This document shows positions 17,642 to 27,038 of a stretch of 64,000 bases of DNA, in pieces. Location: positions 1,355,001 through 1,419,000 of the forward strand of contig NZ_CP014517.1 of the NCBI RefSeq assembly GCF_001577265.1. The letters run 5' to 3'. The position numbers and the translations under genes are program-made. Source of the DNA: Variovorax sp. PAMC 28711. Lineage in GTDB: Bacteria; Pseudomonadota; Gammaproteobacteria; Burkholderiales; Burkholderiaceae_C. Numbering within the stretch: the first letter of the stretch is position 1; the number at the start of each line of letters is the position of its first letter. Below the pieces are notes generated by a model, which was not told the origin of the DNA, did not search any database, and saw only the letters and a list, made by a program, of their open reading frames with translations.

Positions 17642-18391
17642 ATGCGCGCTTTGTTCACCTGGCTGCTTTGCCTTGTGCTGTCGGCCTGCGCGCTGCAGCT
17701 GTTCTTCGTCGGGCGCATCGCGACGATGGCGTTCGTCGATCCGCAATCGACCGCGTTCCAGCGCTCCGAGGCATGGCAGATCGACCGGCACGGCCGCACC
17801 AACGGGCCCGGCGAGTGGCGCCAGCGCTGGGTGCCTTACGGCCAGATCGCCGATTCACTCAAGCGCGCGGTGATCGCCAGCGAAGACGCCGATTTTCTCT
17901 ACCACCAGGGCGTGGAATGGGAGGCAATCGAGAAGGCGCGCGAGCGCAACGCCAGGGCCGAAGAAATTGCCGCACGGCGCGCCGCCGAAGCGACGAAGCG
18001 CGGCAAGACCTCACGCCCGCCCAAGCTGCGCGGCGGCTCGACCATCACGCAGCAACTCGCCAAGAACCTGTTCCTCTCCGGCGAACGCACGCTGCTGCGC
18101 AAGGGCCAGGAACTGGTGCTCGCCATGATGCTGGAAGTGCTGCTCGATAAGGAACGCATCCTCGAGCTGTACCTCAACAACGTGGAATGGGGCGAAGGCG
18201 TGTTTGGCGCCGAGGCCGCTGCGCAGCGTTACTTCAACAAACCGGCAGCGCGTTTGAGCGCGAACGAGGCGGCGCGTCTTGCCGTCATGTTGCCGAGCCC
18301 CAAGTTCTTCGAGCGCCGCCCGGGCTCGCCCTACATCGCCGGCCGCGCCGCGACCATCGTCGCGCGGATGCCGTCGGCCGAGTTGCCCTGA
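17642..18391 (+). CDS. mtgA: Monofunctional biosynthetic peptidoglycan transglycosylase
   Basis: MtgA polymerises lipid II into glycan strands. The 249-residue protein has an N-terminal membrane anchor (about 3-25) and a GT51 domain. EDADFLYHQGVEWEAI holds the catalytic Glu, and GGSTITQQLAKNLFLSGERT, KGQELVLAMMLE and ERILELYLNNVEWGEGVFG follow. An Arg/Lys/Ala-rich helical stretch (about 95-125) separates the first two motifs. Neither length nor motifs suggest a transpeptidase domain. The ATG at 17642 lies 19 nt after aroE, a common Burkholderiales arrangement. Confidence 0.95.
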   Translation: MRALFTWLLCLVLSACALQLFFVGRIATMAFVDPQSTAFQRSEAWQIDRHGRTNGPGEWRQRWVPYGQIADSLKRAVIASEDADFLYHQGVEWEAIEKARERNARAEEIAARRAAEATKRGKTSRPPKLRGGSTITQQLAKNLFLSGERTLLRKGQELVLAMMLEVLLDKERILELYLNNVEWGEGVFGAEAAAQRYFNKPAARLSANEAARLAVMLPSPKFFERRPGSPYIAGRAATIVARMPSAELP

Positions 18392-18423
18392 GTGCACAGC
18401 ACCGGCCCCGTATCATCGCGCCC

Positions 18424-19056
18424 ATGCTGGCGAAGCTGACGGGTTGGTTGTTGTTGGGGGTGGTGCGGTTGTTGACCGGGGCACAGGCACGCTGGTACGG
18501 CTGCCCGCCCAAAGCCGAGCAGCGCATCTATTTCGCCAACCACCAGAGCCACGCCGACCTGGTGATGATCTGGGCCGCGCTGCCGGAGGAACTGCGCACC
18601 ATCACCCGACCGATCGCGGCGCGCGACTACTGGGCCAACACGCCCTTCAAGCGCTGGATCACGACCGAGGTCTTCAACGCCGTCTATGTGGAGCGCGCGG
18701 CGCCGCCCGCGGCCGAGGGCGAGCCGCCCGGCCCGGATCCGCTCGCGCCGTTGATCGAAGCCCTCAAGAGCGGCGACTCGATCATCATCTTTCCCGAAGG
18801 CACGCGCGGCTTCGCCACCGAACCGCAGAAGTTCAAGTCGGGCCTGTTTTCGCTCGCGACCCTGTTCCCCGACGTGGTGCTGGTGCCCGCGTGGATCGAG
18901 AACATCCAGCGCGTCATGCCCAAGGGCGAAGTGGTGCCGGTGCCGATCCTGTGCTCGGTGACTTTCGGCGCCCCGGTTCAGTTGGCGCCCGGGGAAGAGC
19001 GTCGCCCGTTCCTCGACCGCGCCCGCGACGCGGTGATCGCGCTGCGCAGCGTTTGA
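18424..19056 (+). CDS. 1-acyl-glycerol-3-phosphate acyltransferase-like protein (PlsC family)
   Basis: This 210-residue membrane-associated acyltransferase has the catalytic box NHQSHAD (H-x4-D) and the phosphate-binding motif FPEGTR. It has an N-terminal hydrophobic anchor (LTGWLLLGVVRLLTG). A Pro/Ala/Gly-rich insert (about 85-98) sits between the boxes. The following gene encodes a CdsA-like cytidylyltransferase, so the pair probably makes a phospholipid precursor through phosphatidic acid and CDP-diacylglycerol. The start is the ATG at 18424, 32 nt after mtgA. Substrate chain length and whether it is the main PlsC cannot be decided. Confidence 0.87.
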   Translation: MLAKLTGWLLLGVVRLLTGAQARWYGCPPKAEQRIYFANHQSHADLVMIWAALPEELRTITRPIAARDYWANTPFKRWITTEVFNAVYVERAAPPAAEGEPPGPDPLAPLIEALKSGDSIIIFPEGTRGFATEPQKFKSGLFSLATLFPDVVLVPAWIENIQRVMPKGEVVPVPILCSVTFGAPVQLAPGEERRPFLDRARDAVIALRSV

Positions 19057-19072
19057 AGCACCCGTCGTCGCA

Positions 19073-20116
19073 ATGAACCATTTCCTGCGCGGCCTTGCGC
19101 CGACCCAGCAAGTCGCGGCCCTCTTCGTGCTCGTTTTCGGCGTGCTCACGATCGTCAGCACCGTCACGCTGATCATCAGCCTGCGCGAACGCCGCAACGC
19201 CGAACACGGCGAAGCCTGGTTGCGCGAGTTCGAAGATTTCCGCAGCCTGCTGCGCACCACCTGGTGGATGGTGGTGGTGTTCTGGATCGGCTGGGCGCTC
19301 GGCGACGGCGTGGCGACGGTGCTTTTCGCGCTCATCGCGTTCCTTGCGCTGCGCGAATTCATCACGCTCTCGCCGACACGGCGTGGCGATCATCGCAGCC
19401 TGATCCTCGCGTTCTTTGTGGTGCTGCCGATTCAGTTCATCCTGGTCGGCACCGCGCGCTTCGATCTCTTCACCGTGTTCATTCCGGTCTACGTGTTCCT
19501 GGCCATTCCGGTGGTGAGCGCGTTGTCGAATGACACCGGGCAATTCCTCGAACGCAACGCCAAGCTGCAATGGGGCATCACGGTCTGCGTCTACGGCATG
19601 AGCCACGTGCCGGCGTTGCTGCTGCTCTCGTTCCCGGGCTACGAAGGCAAGAGCGCGTTCCTCGTGTTCTTCCTGGTGTTTGTGGTGCAGACCTGCATGG
19701 TGGTGCAGCACCTGATCGCGCGTCGCTTCACGTACGAGCCGCTCGCCCCGGCCGAAGCGCGCCGCGGCCTGCAGCGCTGGCTGGCACGCGAGCCCTTCGC
19801 GCCGAACGTGAGCCGAAGCTTCAACTGGGCCAGCTGGGCGGTCGGCATGGCGATCGCCAGTTTGGTGGGCGCGGCCATGTCGTTCATCACACCGTTCGGC
19901 TTCGGTCAGGCGCTCGCGATGGCGCTCATCGCGTGCGTCGCGGGCTCGATGGGCCACTTCGTGATGAAGGCGCTCAAGCGCGATCGCGGCATTCCGAACT
20001 GGGGGCCGAAGGGCAGCGGTGTGACCGGCGCGAACGGCCTGCTGGACAAGGTGGACGCCCTGTGCTTTGCGGCGCCGGTGTTCTTTCATTCGGTGCGCTG
20101 GTACTTCGGGGTCTGA
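19073..20116 (+). CDS. CdsA-like phosphatidate cytidylyltransferase
   Basis: The 347-residue protein has about eight membrane helices and the CTP_transf_1 layout. The C-terminal family signature is recognisable but altered: [17 protein letters not shown] then [18 protein letters not shown]. In canonical CdsA an invariant Lys-Asp pair sits where this protein has Pro-Asn, while the later LD-x-x-D is kept. This suggests a YnbB-like paralogue with altered activity rather than the housekeeping enzyme. It follows the acyltransferase by 16 nt and precedes ruvC by 5 nt. Confidence 0.8.
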   Translation: MNHFLRGLAPTQQVAALFVLVFGVLTIVSTVTLIISLRERRNAEHGEAWLREFEDFRSLLRTTWWMVVVFWIGWALGDGVATVLFALIAFLALREFITLSPTRRGDHRSLILAFFVVLPIQFILVGTARFDLFTVFIPVYVFLAIPVVSALSNDTGQFLERNAKLQWGITVCVYGMSHVPALLLLSFPGYEGKSAFLVFFLVFVVQTCMVVQHLIARRFTYEPLAPAEARRGLQRWLAREPFAPNVSRSFNWASWAVGMAIASLVGAAMSFITPFGFGQALAMALIACVAGSMGHFVMKALKRDRGIPNWGPKGSGVTGANGLLDKVDALCFAAPVFFHSVRWYFGV

Positions 20117-20121
20117 ACCGC

Positions 20122-20670
20122 ATGCGTGTGCTCGGCATCGACCCCGGCCTGAACGTCACCGGTTTCGGCGTGGTCGACGTGGACGGCCACGCGCTGCGCT
20201 ATGTGGCCAGCGGCACCATCACGACGCGCCATCTCGGCACCGGCAACCTGCCGGCGCGCCTCAAGGTGCTGTTCGACGGCATCAACGAAGTGGCGGCGCG
20301 CTACCAGCCCGACGCGTCGGCGGTCGAGATCGTGTTCGTCAACGTCAATCCGCAATCGACCTTGCTGCTCGGCCAGGCGCGCGGCGCGTGCGTGACCGCG
20401 CTGGTCACCAGCAACCTGTCGGTCGCGGAGTACACCGCGCTGCAGATGAAGCAGGCCGTCGCCGGTCACGGCAATGCGGCGAAGGCGCAGGTCCAGGAAA
20501 TGGTGAAGCGCTTGCTGAACCTGCCCGGCCTGCCCGGCAGCGACGCGGCCGATGCGCTCGGCATCGCCATCACCCACGCGCACGTCGGCCGCTCGATGGC
20601 GCGACTCGCCAGTGCCACGGCGCTCGCACCGGGCGCCACCGGCAGCTACCGTTCGGGGCGCACGCGCTGA
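20122..20670 (+). CDS. ruvC: Holliday junction resolvase RuvC
   Basis: RuvC cuts Holliday junctions within the RuvABC complex. The 182-residue protein shows the RNase H-like fold with the four metal-binding acids: Asp7 ([11 protein letters not shown]), Glu69 (VEIVFVN), Asp141 and Asp144 ([11 protein letters not shown]). The DNA-binding stretch [18 protein letters not shown] is intact. The ATG at 20122 follows the CdsA-like stop by 5 nt. ruvAB are not in the window, although ruvC and ruvAB are often neighbours. Confidence 0.97.
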   Translation: MRVLGIDPGLNVTGFGVVDVDGHALRYVASGTITTRHLGTGNLPARLKVLFDGINEVAARYQPDASAVEIVFVNVNPQSTLLLGQARGACVTALVTSNLSVAEYTALQMKQAVAGHGNAAKAQVQEMVKRLLNLPGLPGSDAADALGIAITHAHVGRSMARLASATALAPGATGSYRSGRTR

Positions 20671-20680
20671 CCACCTGTTC

Positions 20681-21334
20681 ATGACCCCTTCCACCTCCAA
20701 CTCCATTCCCCTCGCCCGCCTGTCCGGCGCGCTGCTCGCGGTCATCGCCTGGTTCTCGCTGCTGCTGCAGCTCAACCTGTCGGTCGGCATGGCGGCCGCC
20801 AACGGCAAGCCGGCGGTGATGGGCTTCGTGATCTTTCTCGGCTACTTCACCGTGCTCACCAACCTGTTCGTCGCGCTGGTGCTGACGCTGCCGCTCGTCG
20901 TGCCGTCGTCGGCCGCCGGACGCTTCGCGGCGCGGCCGGGCGTGGTGGGTTGCGCCGTCACCAGCCTGGTCGTCGTGGGCATCGGCTATCACCTGCTGCT
21001 GCGTCATGTGTGGTCGCCGCAGGGCCTGCAGTGGCTCGCCGACATGCTGCTGCACTACGTGATGCCGATCCTGTTTTTCCTGCACTGGCTGCTGGTGCTG
21101 CCCGGGCGCAGGTTGCCCGCGCTGGCACCGCTCGTGTGGTGCGTGTACCCGGTGGCCTACATCGTCTACGCATTGCTGCGCGGCGAAGTGCTGCATGCGT
21201 ATCCGTACCCGTTCATCGATGTGACGGCGATCGGCTACGGCGCGGCGCTGCGCAATTCGCTCGGGCTGCTGGCGTGCTTCGGGATACTGGGTGCGATCCT
21301 GGTCGCCGTGTCGAACGCCCGCGCCCGTGCCTGA
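20681..21334 (+). CDS. Pr6Pr family membrane protein
   Basis: The 217-residue protein is almost entirely membrane-embedded, with about six helices. The motif FLGYFTVLTNLFVAL near the first helices, a central HVWSPQGLQWLADMLLHYVMPILFFLHWL and a late VYPVAYIVYALLRG-YPYPF segment match the Pr6Pr (FAR-17a/AIG1-related) family. Its molecular function is unknown; eukaryotic relatives hydrolyse fatty-acid esters using Thr and His residues, and the His in LLHYVMP may correspond. It starts 10 nt after ruvC. Confidence 0.8.
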   Translation: MTPSTSNSIPLARLSGALLAVIAWFSLLLQLNLSVGMAAANGKPAVMGFVIFLGYFTVLTNLFVALVLTLPLVVPSSAAGRFAARPGVVGCAVTSLVVVGIGYHLLLRHVWSPQGLQWLADMLLHYVMPILFFLHWLLVLPGRRLPALAPLVWCVYPVAYIVYALLRGEVLHAYPYPFIDVTAIGYGAALRNSLGLLACFGILGAILVAVSNARARA

Positions 21335-21371
21335 CGCTCCGGCGCCGGCGCCTAGTCGCAGAAGCCTCGAC

Positions 21372-21548
21372 TCAGGCGACGCGTTCCGCGATCAGCACGG
21401 CGAAGAAGCCGAAGGCCGCGAGCAAGGTCCACTTGAGCAGGATCCAGCCGAAGCGCCGGTACTTGACCTGCCCGGTGCCGGCGTAGAACGCGAAAGACAC
21501 GCCGGCCACCAGCAGCATCAGCAGGATGGCCCAGCGAAACAGCAGCAT
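21372..21548 (-). CDS. Small two-helix membrane protein downstream of lpxC
   Basis: A 58-residue frame starts ATG at 21548, 12 nt after the lpxC stop. The first 22 residues form a hydrophobic helix (RWAILLMLLVAGVSFAFYAG). A short basic loop (QVKYRRFGW) and a second helix (ILLKWTLLAAFGFFAVLIAERVA) follow. The codon use matches the neighbours and the positive loop is well placed for an in-out hairpin. It is probably the last gene of the dcw/lpxC transcript and converges with the Pr6Pr gene. Function is unknown. Confidence 0.72.
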   Translation of the reverse strand: MLLFRWAILLMLLVAGVSFAFYAGTGQVKYRRFGWILLKWTLLAAFGFFAVLIAERVA

Positions 21549-21560
21549 CGGAAAAAGCGC

Positions 21561-22484
21561 CTACCAGGCGCGCGCGACTTCGGCAAAGCCGGCCGGCGCA
21601 CGCTTCACGTCGTCGAAGGTGACGATTTCCCACGCATCTTTTTGCGCCATCAGTTCGCGCAGCAGCTTGTTGTTGAGCCCGTGGCCTGAACGGAACGCGG
21701 TGTAGGCGCTGAGGAGCGGGTGGCCGACCACGTACAGGTCGCCCATCGCGTCGAGGATCTTGTGCTTCACGAACTCGTCGTCATAGCGCAGGCCGCCGGC
21801 ATTGAGCACCTTGGTGTCGTCCATGACGATCGCGTTGTCGAGCCCGCCGCCGAGCGCCAGGCCCTTGCTGCGCATGTACTCGACTTCCTTGGTGAAGCCG
21901 AAGGTGCGCGCACGCGCGATGTCGCGGCTGTAGGAGCCGCTGCCCAGATCGAATTCGACGCGCTGTCCGGTCGAGTTGACGACGCGGTGGTCGAAGTCGA
22001 TCTCGAAGGCCAGCTTGTAGCCGTGGTACGGCGCCAGGCTCGCCCACTTCTCGTTGGCGCCCTCGCCTTCGCGCACCTCGACCTTGCGCGTCACGCGGAT
22101 GAACTTGCGCGCCGCCTTCTGCAATTCGATGCCCGCGCTCTGCAGCAGGAACACGAAGGACGATGCGGAACCGTCGAGGATCGGCACCTCGTCGGCCGTG
22201 ATGTCGATGATCAGGTTGTCGATGCCGAGGCCGGCGCACGCCGACATCAGGTGTTCGATGGTCTGCACCTTGGCGCCGCCGGTGGACACCGTCGACGCGA
22301 GGCGCGTGTCGGTCACCGCCTCGGCCGTCATGCGGATGTCGACGGGCTCGGGCAGGTCGACCCGGCGGAACACGATGCCGGTGTCGACGGGCGCCGGCCG
22401 CAGCGTGAGTTCCACGCGCTGGCCGCTGTGCAGCCCCACGCCCACGGCGCGGCTGATCGATTTGAGCGTTCGTTGTTGCAGCAC
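21561..22484 (-). CDS. lpxC: UDP-3-O-acyl-N-acetylglucosamine deacetylase
   Basis: LpxC performs the committed step of lipid A synthesis. The 307-residue protein has the zinc ligands in [14 protein letters not shown] and [10 protein letters not shown], and the catalytic His in [16 protein letters not shown] start it at a GTG (22484), giving the canonical [22 protein letters not shown] and the usual length (E. coli 305). The longer frame upstream runs through a low-complexity intergenic element. It is the distal core gene of the dcw cluster, 170 nt after ftsZ. Regulation by FtsH proteolysis is known in E. coli, but the degradation tail cannot be judged here. Confidence 0.95.
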   Translation of the reverse strand: MLQQRTLKSISRAVGVGLHSGQRVELTLRPAPVDTGIVFRRVDLPEPVDIRMTAEAVTDTRLASTVSTGGAKVQTIEHLMSACAGLGIDNLIIDITADEVPILDGSASSFVFLLQSAGIELQKAARKFIRVTRKVEVREGEGANEKWASLAPYHGYKLAFEIDFDHRVVNSTGQRVEFDLGSGSYSRDIARARTFGFTKEVEYMRSKGLALGGGLDNAIVMDDTKVLNAGGLRYDDEFVKHKILDAMGDLYVVGHPLLSAYTAFRSGHGLNNKLLRELMAQKDAWEIVTFDDVKRAPAGFAEVARAW

Positions 22485-22564
22485 GGCCGTGATTTTAGGA
22501 GCGCGAGGCGGCAGGCGTGCCGTTCGCCTCGCTATGTCCGCAATAGTCACAGCGTAGAACCCAG

Positions 22565-22652
22565 ATGCGGCGCCGCCGGGCCGCCCCAAGGCGGCCGCGC
22601 CTCCCCCTCCGGGGGGGGCGAAGCACACGAAGTGGCAAGCCGGGGGGCCAAC
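22565..22652 (-). repeat. GC-rich hairpin element between ftsZ and lpxC, probably a dispersed intergenic repeat
   Basis: Between ftsZ and lpxC lie two nested inverted repeats: CCGCC-CCAA-GGCGG (22581-22594) and a C5/G8 hairpin (22603-22618). A CACACGAAGTGGCAAGC segment follows. No other copy is visible in this window. From general knowledge, similar hairpin-plus-GAAGTGG elements recur between genes of Comamonadaceae, but I cannot verify that here. It could attenuate transcription from ftsZ into lpxC. Confidence 0.45.
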
Positions 22653-22654
22653 AG

Positions 22655-23863
22655 TCAGTCGGCCTGGCGGCGCAGGAAGGCCGGGATTTCGAAGTCGTCC
22701 ATGCCGCCCGACGACAGCGCGTCGACCTTGGCGGCGGCCATCGTGCGGTTGGTGCGCCACACGCTCGGCACGGCCATGCCTTCGTAGTTGGGCTGGCCGT
22801 GCGCGCCGGCCTGGCCCACGCCACCGACGGCAGGCATGGCGTAGCCCACGTTGTCGGTGCCGGTGCGCAGCACCTTGAGTTCCGGCGCCTGGCGGCGAGC
22901 GTCGGCGCGCGACAGACCCGTTGCCACCACCGTCACGCGCATCTCGTCGCCGAGGCTCTCGTCGTACGCCGCACCGTAGATCACGTGCGCGTCCGGCGAA
23001 GCGAAGGCGCGGATGGTGGTCATCGCGAGCTTGGATTCGCTCAGCTTCAAAGAACCCTTCGACGCGGTCACCAGCACCAGCACGCCCTTGGCACCCGACA
23101 GGTCGATGCCTTCGAGCAATGGGCAGGCGACAGCCTGCTCGGCAGCGATGCGTGCGCGGTCCGGGCCGGCCGCAGCGGCGGTGCCCATCATGGCCTTGCC
23201 CGGCTCGCCCATCACGGTGCGCACGTCTTCGAAGTCGACGTTCACGCCACCGTACTCGTTGATGATTTCCGAAATGCCGCCGACGGCGTTCTTCAGCACG
23301 TCGTTGGCGTGCGCGAAGGCTTCGTCCTGGGTGATGTCTTCACCCAGCACGTCGAGCAGCTTCTCGTTGAGCACCACGATCAGCGAGTCGACGTTCGCTT
23401 CGAGTTCGGCCAGGCCGGCGTCGGCATTGTTCATGCGACGGCCACCTTCCCAGTCGAATGGCTTGGTCACGACGCCAACGGTCAGGATGCCCATTTCCTT
23501 CGCCACGCGAGCGATCACAGGGGCAGCGCCGGTGCCGGTGCCGCCGCCCATGCCGGCGGTGATGAAGAGCATGTGCGCACCGGCGATGGCTTCGCGGATG
23601 TCGTCCACGGCGAGCTCGGCGGCTTCACGGCCCTTGTCGGGCTTGCTGCCGGCGCCAAGGCCACTCGTGCCCAGCTGGATGATCTTGTGCGCATTGCTGC
23701 GCGTGAGTGCCTGCGCGTCGGTGTTGGCGCAGACGAACTGAACGCCTTGCACGCCGCGTTCCATCATGTGCGCGACCGCGTTGCCGCCGCCGCCGCCGAC
23801 GCCGATCACCTTGATCTGGGTGCCCTGGTTGAATTCTTCGACTTCGATCATTTCGATGGCCAT
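22655..23863 (-). CDS. ftsZ: Cell division GTPase FtsZ
   Basis: FtsZ is the tubulin homolog that forms the division ring. The 402-residue protein has the GTP-binding [17 protein letters not shown], the tubulin signature [10 protein letters not shown] and the synergy loop region [12 protein letters not shown] short variable linker leads to the C-terminal peptide [14 protein letters not shown] that binds FtsA and ZipA. A good ribosome site (AGGAG, 8 nt before ATG) precedes it. The 164 nt between ftsA and ftsZ could hold a dedicated promoter, but I find no convincing -35/-10 pair. Confidence 0.98.
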   Translation of the reverse strand: MAIEMIEVEEFNQGTQIKVIGVGGGGGNAVAHMMERGVQGVQFVCANTDAQALTRSNAHKIIQLGTSGLGAGSKPDKGREAAELAVDDIREAIAGAHMLFITAGMGGGTGTGAAPVIARVAKEMGILTVGVVTKPFDWEGGRRMNNADAGLAELEANVDSLIVVLNEKLLDVLGEDITQDEAFAHANDVLKNAVGGISEIINEYGGVNVDFEDVRTVMGEPGKAMMGTAAAAGPDRARIAAEQAVACPLLEGIDLSGAKGVLVLVTASKGSLKLSESKLAMTTIRAFASPDAHVIYGAAYDESLGDEMRVTVVATGLSRADARRQAPELKVLRTGTDNVGYAMPAVGGVGQAGAHGQPNYEGMAVPSVWRTNRTMAAAKVDALSSGGMDDFEIPAFLRRQAD

Positions 23864-24027
23864 TTTGATAACTCCTGGAATTTGCAGTTGCCGTTTGTGT
23901 GGGAATGAATTTTTTTGTAGCGTGTCACCGGATGAACATCAGGATGGGGGCCCGGTGCGCCGCCATCGCTCGTTGAAATGACGCGGAGGCCCTGCTCGCG
24001 CCAGCCAGAGTGGGTACGCGCTCATGG

Positions 24028-25257
24028 TCAGAAGTTCCCCACGATGAAGTCCTTGAAGCGACCGAAGGCCGTCTTCACCGAACCGTTTTTCTGTGCGACC
24101 TTGAAGCCGCGCATGCGGGCGAATCGCGCTTCTTCGAGCAGGCCCATGACGGTTGCGGCACGCGGCTGAGCGACCATGTCGGACAGCGCGCTCGAGTACT
24201 TCGGAATGCCGCGTCGCACCGGTTTCAGGAAGATGTCTTCGCCGAGCTCGACCATGCCGGGCATGACCGCACTGCCGCCCGTGAGCACGATGCCCGACGA
24301 CAGCACTTCTTCGTAGCCCGATTCACGGATCACCTGCTGCACCAGCTGGAAAATTTCTTCGATGCGCGGCTCGATCACGCCGGCCAGCGCCTGCTTGCTC
24401 AGCATGCGCGGACCGCGGTCGCCCAGGCCCGGCACTTCGACCTGCGTGTCGGGGTCGGCCAGCAGTTGCTTGGCGTAGCCGTTCTCGACCTTGATGTCTT
24501 CCGCGTCTTTGGTCGGGGTGCGCAGCGCCATCGCGATGTCGCTGGTGATCAGATCGCCCGCGATCGGGATCACGGCGGTGTGGCGGATCGCGCCGTTGGT
24601 GAAGATCGCCACGTCGGTGGTGCCCGCGCCGATGTCGACCAGGCACACGCCCAGTTCCTTTTCGTCGTCGGTCAGCACGGCCTGGCTCGACGCCAGCGGG
24701 TTCAGCATGAGCTGGTCGACTTCCAGGCCGCAACGGCGCACGCACTTGATGATGTTCTCGGCCGCGCTCTGTGCGCCGGTCACGATGTGCACCTTGGCTT
24801 CGAGGCGCATGCCGCTCATGCCGATCGGCTCCTTCACGTCCTGCCCGTCGATCACGAATTCCTGCGGCTCGACCAGAAGCAGGCGCTGGTCGCTCGAGAT
24901 GTTGATCGCGCGCGCCGTCTCGACCACGCGGGCCACGTCGGCCGGCGTCACTTCCTTGTCTTTCACCGCGACCATGCCGCTGGAGTTGATGCCGCGGATG
25001 TGGCTGCCGGTGATGCCGGTGTAGACGCGGCCGATCTTGCAGTCGGCCATCAGCTCGGCCTCTTTCAGCGCCTGCTGGATGCTGTGCACCGTGGCGTCGA
25101 TGTTGACCACCACGCCGCGCTTGAGGCCGTTGCTCGGCGCGACGCCCAGGCCGGCCAGCTTGAGCTCGCCGCCGGGCAGCACCTCGGCGACCACGACCAT
25201 CACCTTGGCGGTGCCGATGTCGAGGCCGACGACGAGGTCTTTGTATTCTTTGGGCAT
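24028..25257 (-). CDS. ftsA: Cell division protein FtsA
   Basis: FtsA is an actin-like ATPase that tethers FtsZ to the membrane. The 409 residues start with KDLVVGLDIGTAKVMVVVAEV (phosphate-1 motif) and include VDIGAGTTDVAIF and GIVLTGGSAVMPGM. The C-terminus ends in an amphipathic helix rich in Phe, Lys and Val (FGRFKDFIVGNF), the usual membrane-targeting element. It lies 18 nt after ftsQ in the dcw operon. Confidence 0.97.
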   Translation of the reverse strand: MPKEYKDLVVGLDIGTAKVMVVVAEVLPGGELKLAGLGVAPSNGLKRGVVVNIDATVHSIQQALKEAELMADCKIGRVYTGITGSHIRGINSSGMVAVKDKEVTPADVARVVETARAINISSDQRLLLVEPQEFVIDGQDVKEPIGMSGMRLEAKVHIVTGAQSAAENIIKCVRRCGLEVDQLMLNPLASSQAVLTDDEKELGVCLVDIGAGTTDVAIFTNGAIRHTAVIPIAGDLITSDIAMALRTPTKDAEDIKVENGYAKQLLADPDTQVEVPGLGDRGPRMLSKQALAGVIEPRIEEIFQLVQQVIRESGYEEVLSSGIVLTGGSAVMPGMVELGEDIFLKPVRRGIPKYSSALSDMVAQPRAATVMGLLEEARFARMRGFKVAQKNGSVKTAFGRFKDFIVGNF

Positions 25258-25275
25258 GGAAATGTCCTCGGTTCT

Positions 25276-26070
25276 TTATTTCTTCTTGGGGGCGGGCTTG
25301 GCGTCGGGCGCGACCGTGGTGACGCCGCGCAGGCGCAGCGCGTAAGCATCGGTGTGGCGCAGGTCCGCGCCTTCGACAGAGGCGAGCGAGCGGCCGTACT
25401 GACCTGCCACCTGCGTCACGGTTTTCAGGAAGCGTTGCAGGCGCGCCGACACCTCTTCGCCGTGGCCGCGGCCGAGTTCGATCACGGCGCCGGTGTCGAG
25501 CGTCGCCACCCAGCTGCCGCGGCTCGAGAGCGACAGCTCGTCGATGGTCAGGTCGTACGGCTGCAGGAGCGGTTCGAGCACGCGGTACATGCCGAGCACC
25601 GAACCCGCCTGGTCGCCGGGCCCTGACAGGTGCGGCAGCGAATCGTCGACCTCGGCTACGTTGGCTTCGAACACTTCGCCGTAACCGTTGACCAGCTTCG
25701 AGTCGGCCTCGGCGTTCCAGTGCGCCACCGGCACCTGCTCGGTCAGCGTGGCGCGCAGGCGGTTCGGGAACTCGCGTCGCACCACGGCCTTGCGAACCCA
25801 CGGCACCGACTCGAAAGCCGTGCGCGCCTTGGCGAGATCGACCGTGAAGAAGTTGCCGGCCAGTTGCGGCGCGACGTTGGCGCGCAGCGTGACCGCGTTG
25901 TTGTGGGTCACTTCGCCATCGACCTTGATCGCGGCGATCGGGAAGAAGGGCTGACGCAGGACCCACCACGCACCCGCCGCCAGCAGCATGACGGCCACCA
26001 GCGCGAACATGACCGTCGCGATGGTGTTCATGAGCCGGACGTCGAAGGGCACAGGGATCGCATCGGCCAT
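25276..26070 (-). CDS. ftsQ: Cell division protein FtsQ
   Basis: FtsQ scaffolds FtsB and FtsL in the divisome. The 264-residue bitopic protein has a short cytoplasmic N-terminus, one membrane helix (about 14-38, TIATVMFALVAVMLLAAGAWWVL), a POTRA domain (FFPIAAIKVDGEVTHNN) and a beta domain (VRREFPNRLRATLTEQVPVAHW). The C-terminus is Lys/Pro-rich (PKKK). The ATG at 26070 shares one base with the ddl stop (TGATG), which supports this start over longer readings into ddl. Confidence 0.95.
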   Translation of the reverse strand: MADAIPVPFDVRLMNTIATVMFALVAVMLLAAGAWWVLRQPFFPIAAIKVDGEVTHNNAVTLRANVAPQLAGNFFTVDLAKARTAFESVPWVRKAVVRREFPNRLRATLTEQVPVAHWNAEADSKLVNGYGEVFEANVAEVDDSLPHLSGPGDQAGSVLGMYRVLEPLLQPYDLTIDELSLSSRGSWVATLDTGAVIELGRGHGEEVSARLQRFLKTVTQVAGQYGRSLASVEGADLRHTDAYALRLRGVTTVAPDAKPAPKKK

Positions 26071-27038
26071 CAGTGGCTCCCTTGAGAATCGAGCGCGGCC
26101 GACGCGAGCACGCGCAGGCACAGGTCTTCGTAGGGGATGCCCGCGGCGCGCGCCGACATCGGCACCAGCGAGTGGCTGGTCATGCCCGGCGAAGTGTTGA
26201 CCTCGAGCAGGAACGCCTTGCGGTCGCTGGCGCGGATCATCACGTCGGCACGGCCCCAGCCGCGGCAGCCGAGCGTGCGATAGGCGGCCAGCGTGATCTG
26301 CTGGATGTGGCGCTCTTCCGCCTCGGGCAGGCCGCTCGGGCAGTGGTACTTCACGTCGTCGGTGAAGTACTTGTTCTGGTAATCGTAGGCGCCTTCGGGA
26401 GCGGCGATGCGCACCACCGGCAGCGCCACCGCGTCGAGCCCGTGGCCGAGCACGGCGCAAGTCACTTCCTCGCCCTCGATGAATTCCTCGCAGAGCACGT
26501 CGCTGTCGTACTTGGCCGAGAGCGTCACCGCGTCCTGCATCTGGGAATAGCCTTCGACCTTGGTCACGCCGATCGACGAGCCTTCGCGCGGCGGCTTCAC
26601 GATCAGCGGCAGGCCCAGTACGTCGGGCACGGCACGAATCTGTTCGCGGCTCTGCTGGTCGAAGGCCAGGCGCACGTACTTCGGCGTGGGCAATCCGTCG
26701 GCTTGCCAGATGCGCTTGGTCATGACCTTGTCCATCGCGACGCTGGACGCCATCACGCCCGAGCCGGTGTACGGAATGCCGAGCAGTTCGAGGGCGCCCT
26801 GCACGGTGCCGTCTTCACCATGGCGACCGTGCAGCGCGACGAAGCAGCGCGCGAAACCTTCGCGCTTGAGCTCGACCAGGTCGCGCGTGGCGGGGTCGAA
26901 CGCATGCGCATCGACGCCGCGCGACTGCAAAGCCGCCAGCACGCCGGTGCCCGACATGTGGGAGATCTCGCGCTCGGCCGAGGTGCCGCCGAACAGCACG
27001 GCAACCTTGCCCAAGGCATGCGGATCGATCGGGCTCAT
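26070..27038 (-). CDS. ddl: D-alanine--D-alanine ligase
   Basis: Ddl makes the D-Ala-D-Ala dipeptide added by MurF. The 322-residue ATP-grasp enzyme has [48 protein letters not shown] and [17 protein letters not shown]. The ATG at 27038 overlaps the murC stop by 4 nt, which fixes the start. This is the DdlB-type copy of the dcw cluster; the sequence has no unusual insertions. Confidence 0.97.
   Translation of the reverse strand: MSPIDPHALGKVAVLFGGTSAEREISHMSGTGVLAALQSRGVDAHAFDPATRDLVELKREGFARCFVALHGRHGEDGTVQGALELLGIPYTGSGVMASSVAMDKVMTKRIWQADGLPTPKYVRLAFDQQSREQIRAVPDVLGLPLIVKPPREGSSIGVTKVEGYSQMQDAVTLSAKYDSDVLCEEFIEGEEVTCAVLGHGLDAVALPVVRIAAPEGAYDYQNKYFTDDVKYHCPSGLPEAEERHIQQITLAAYRTLGCRGWGRADVMIRASDRKAFLLEVNTSPGMTSHSLVPMSARAAGIPYEDLCLRVLASAALDSQGSH

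Noticed and set aside
23864..24027. Dedicated ftsZ promoter in the ftsA-ftsZ gap
   Set aside because: The gap has an AT-rich patch but no -35/-10 pair with acceptable spacing, so I list only the ribosome site under ftsZ.
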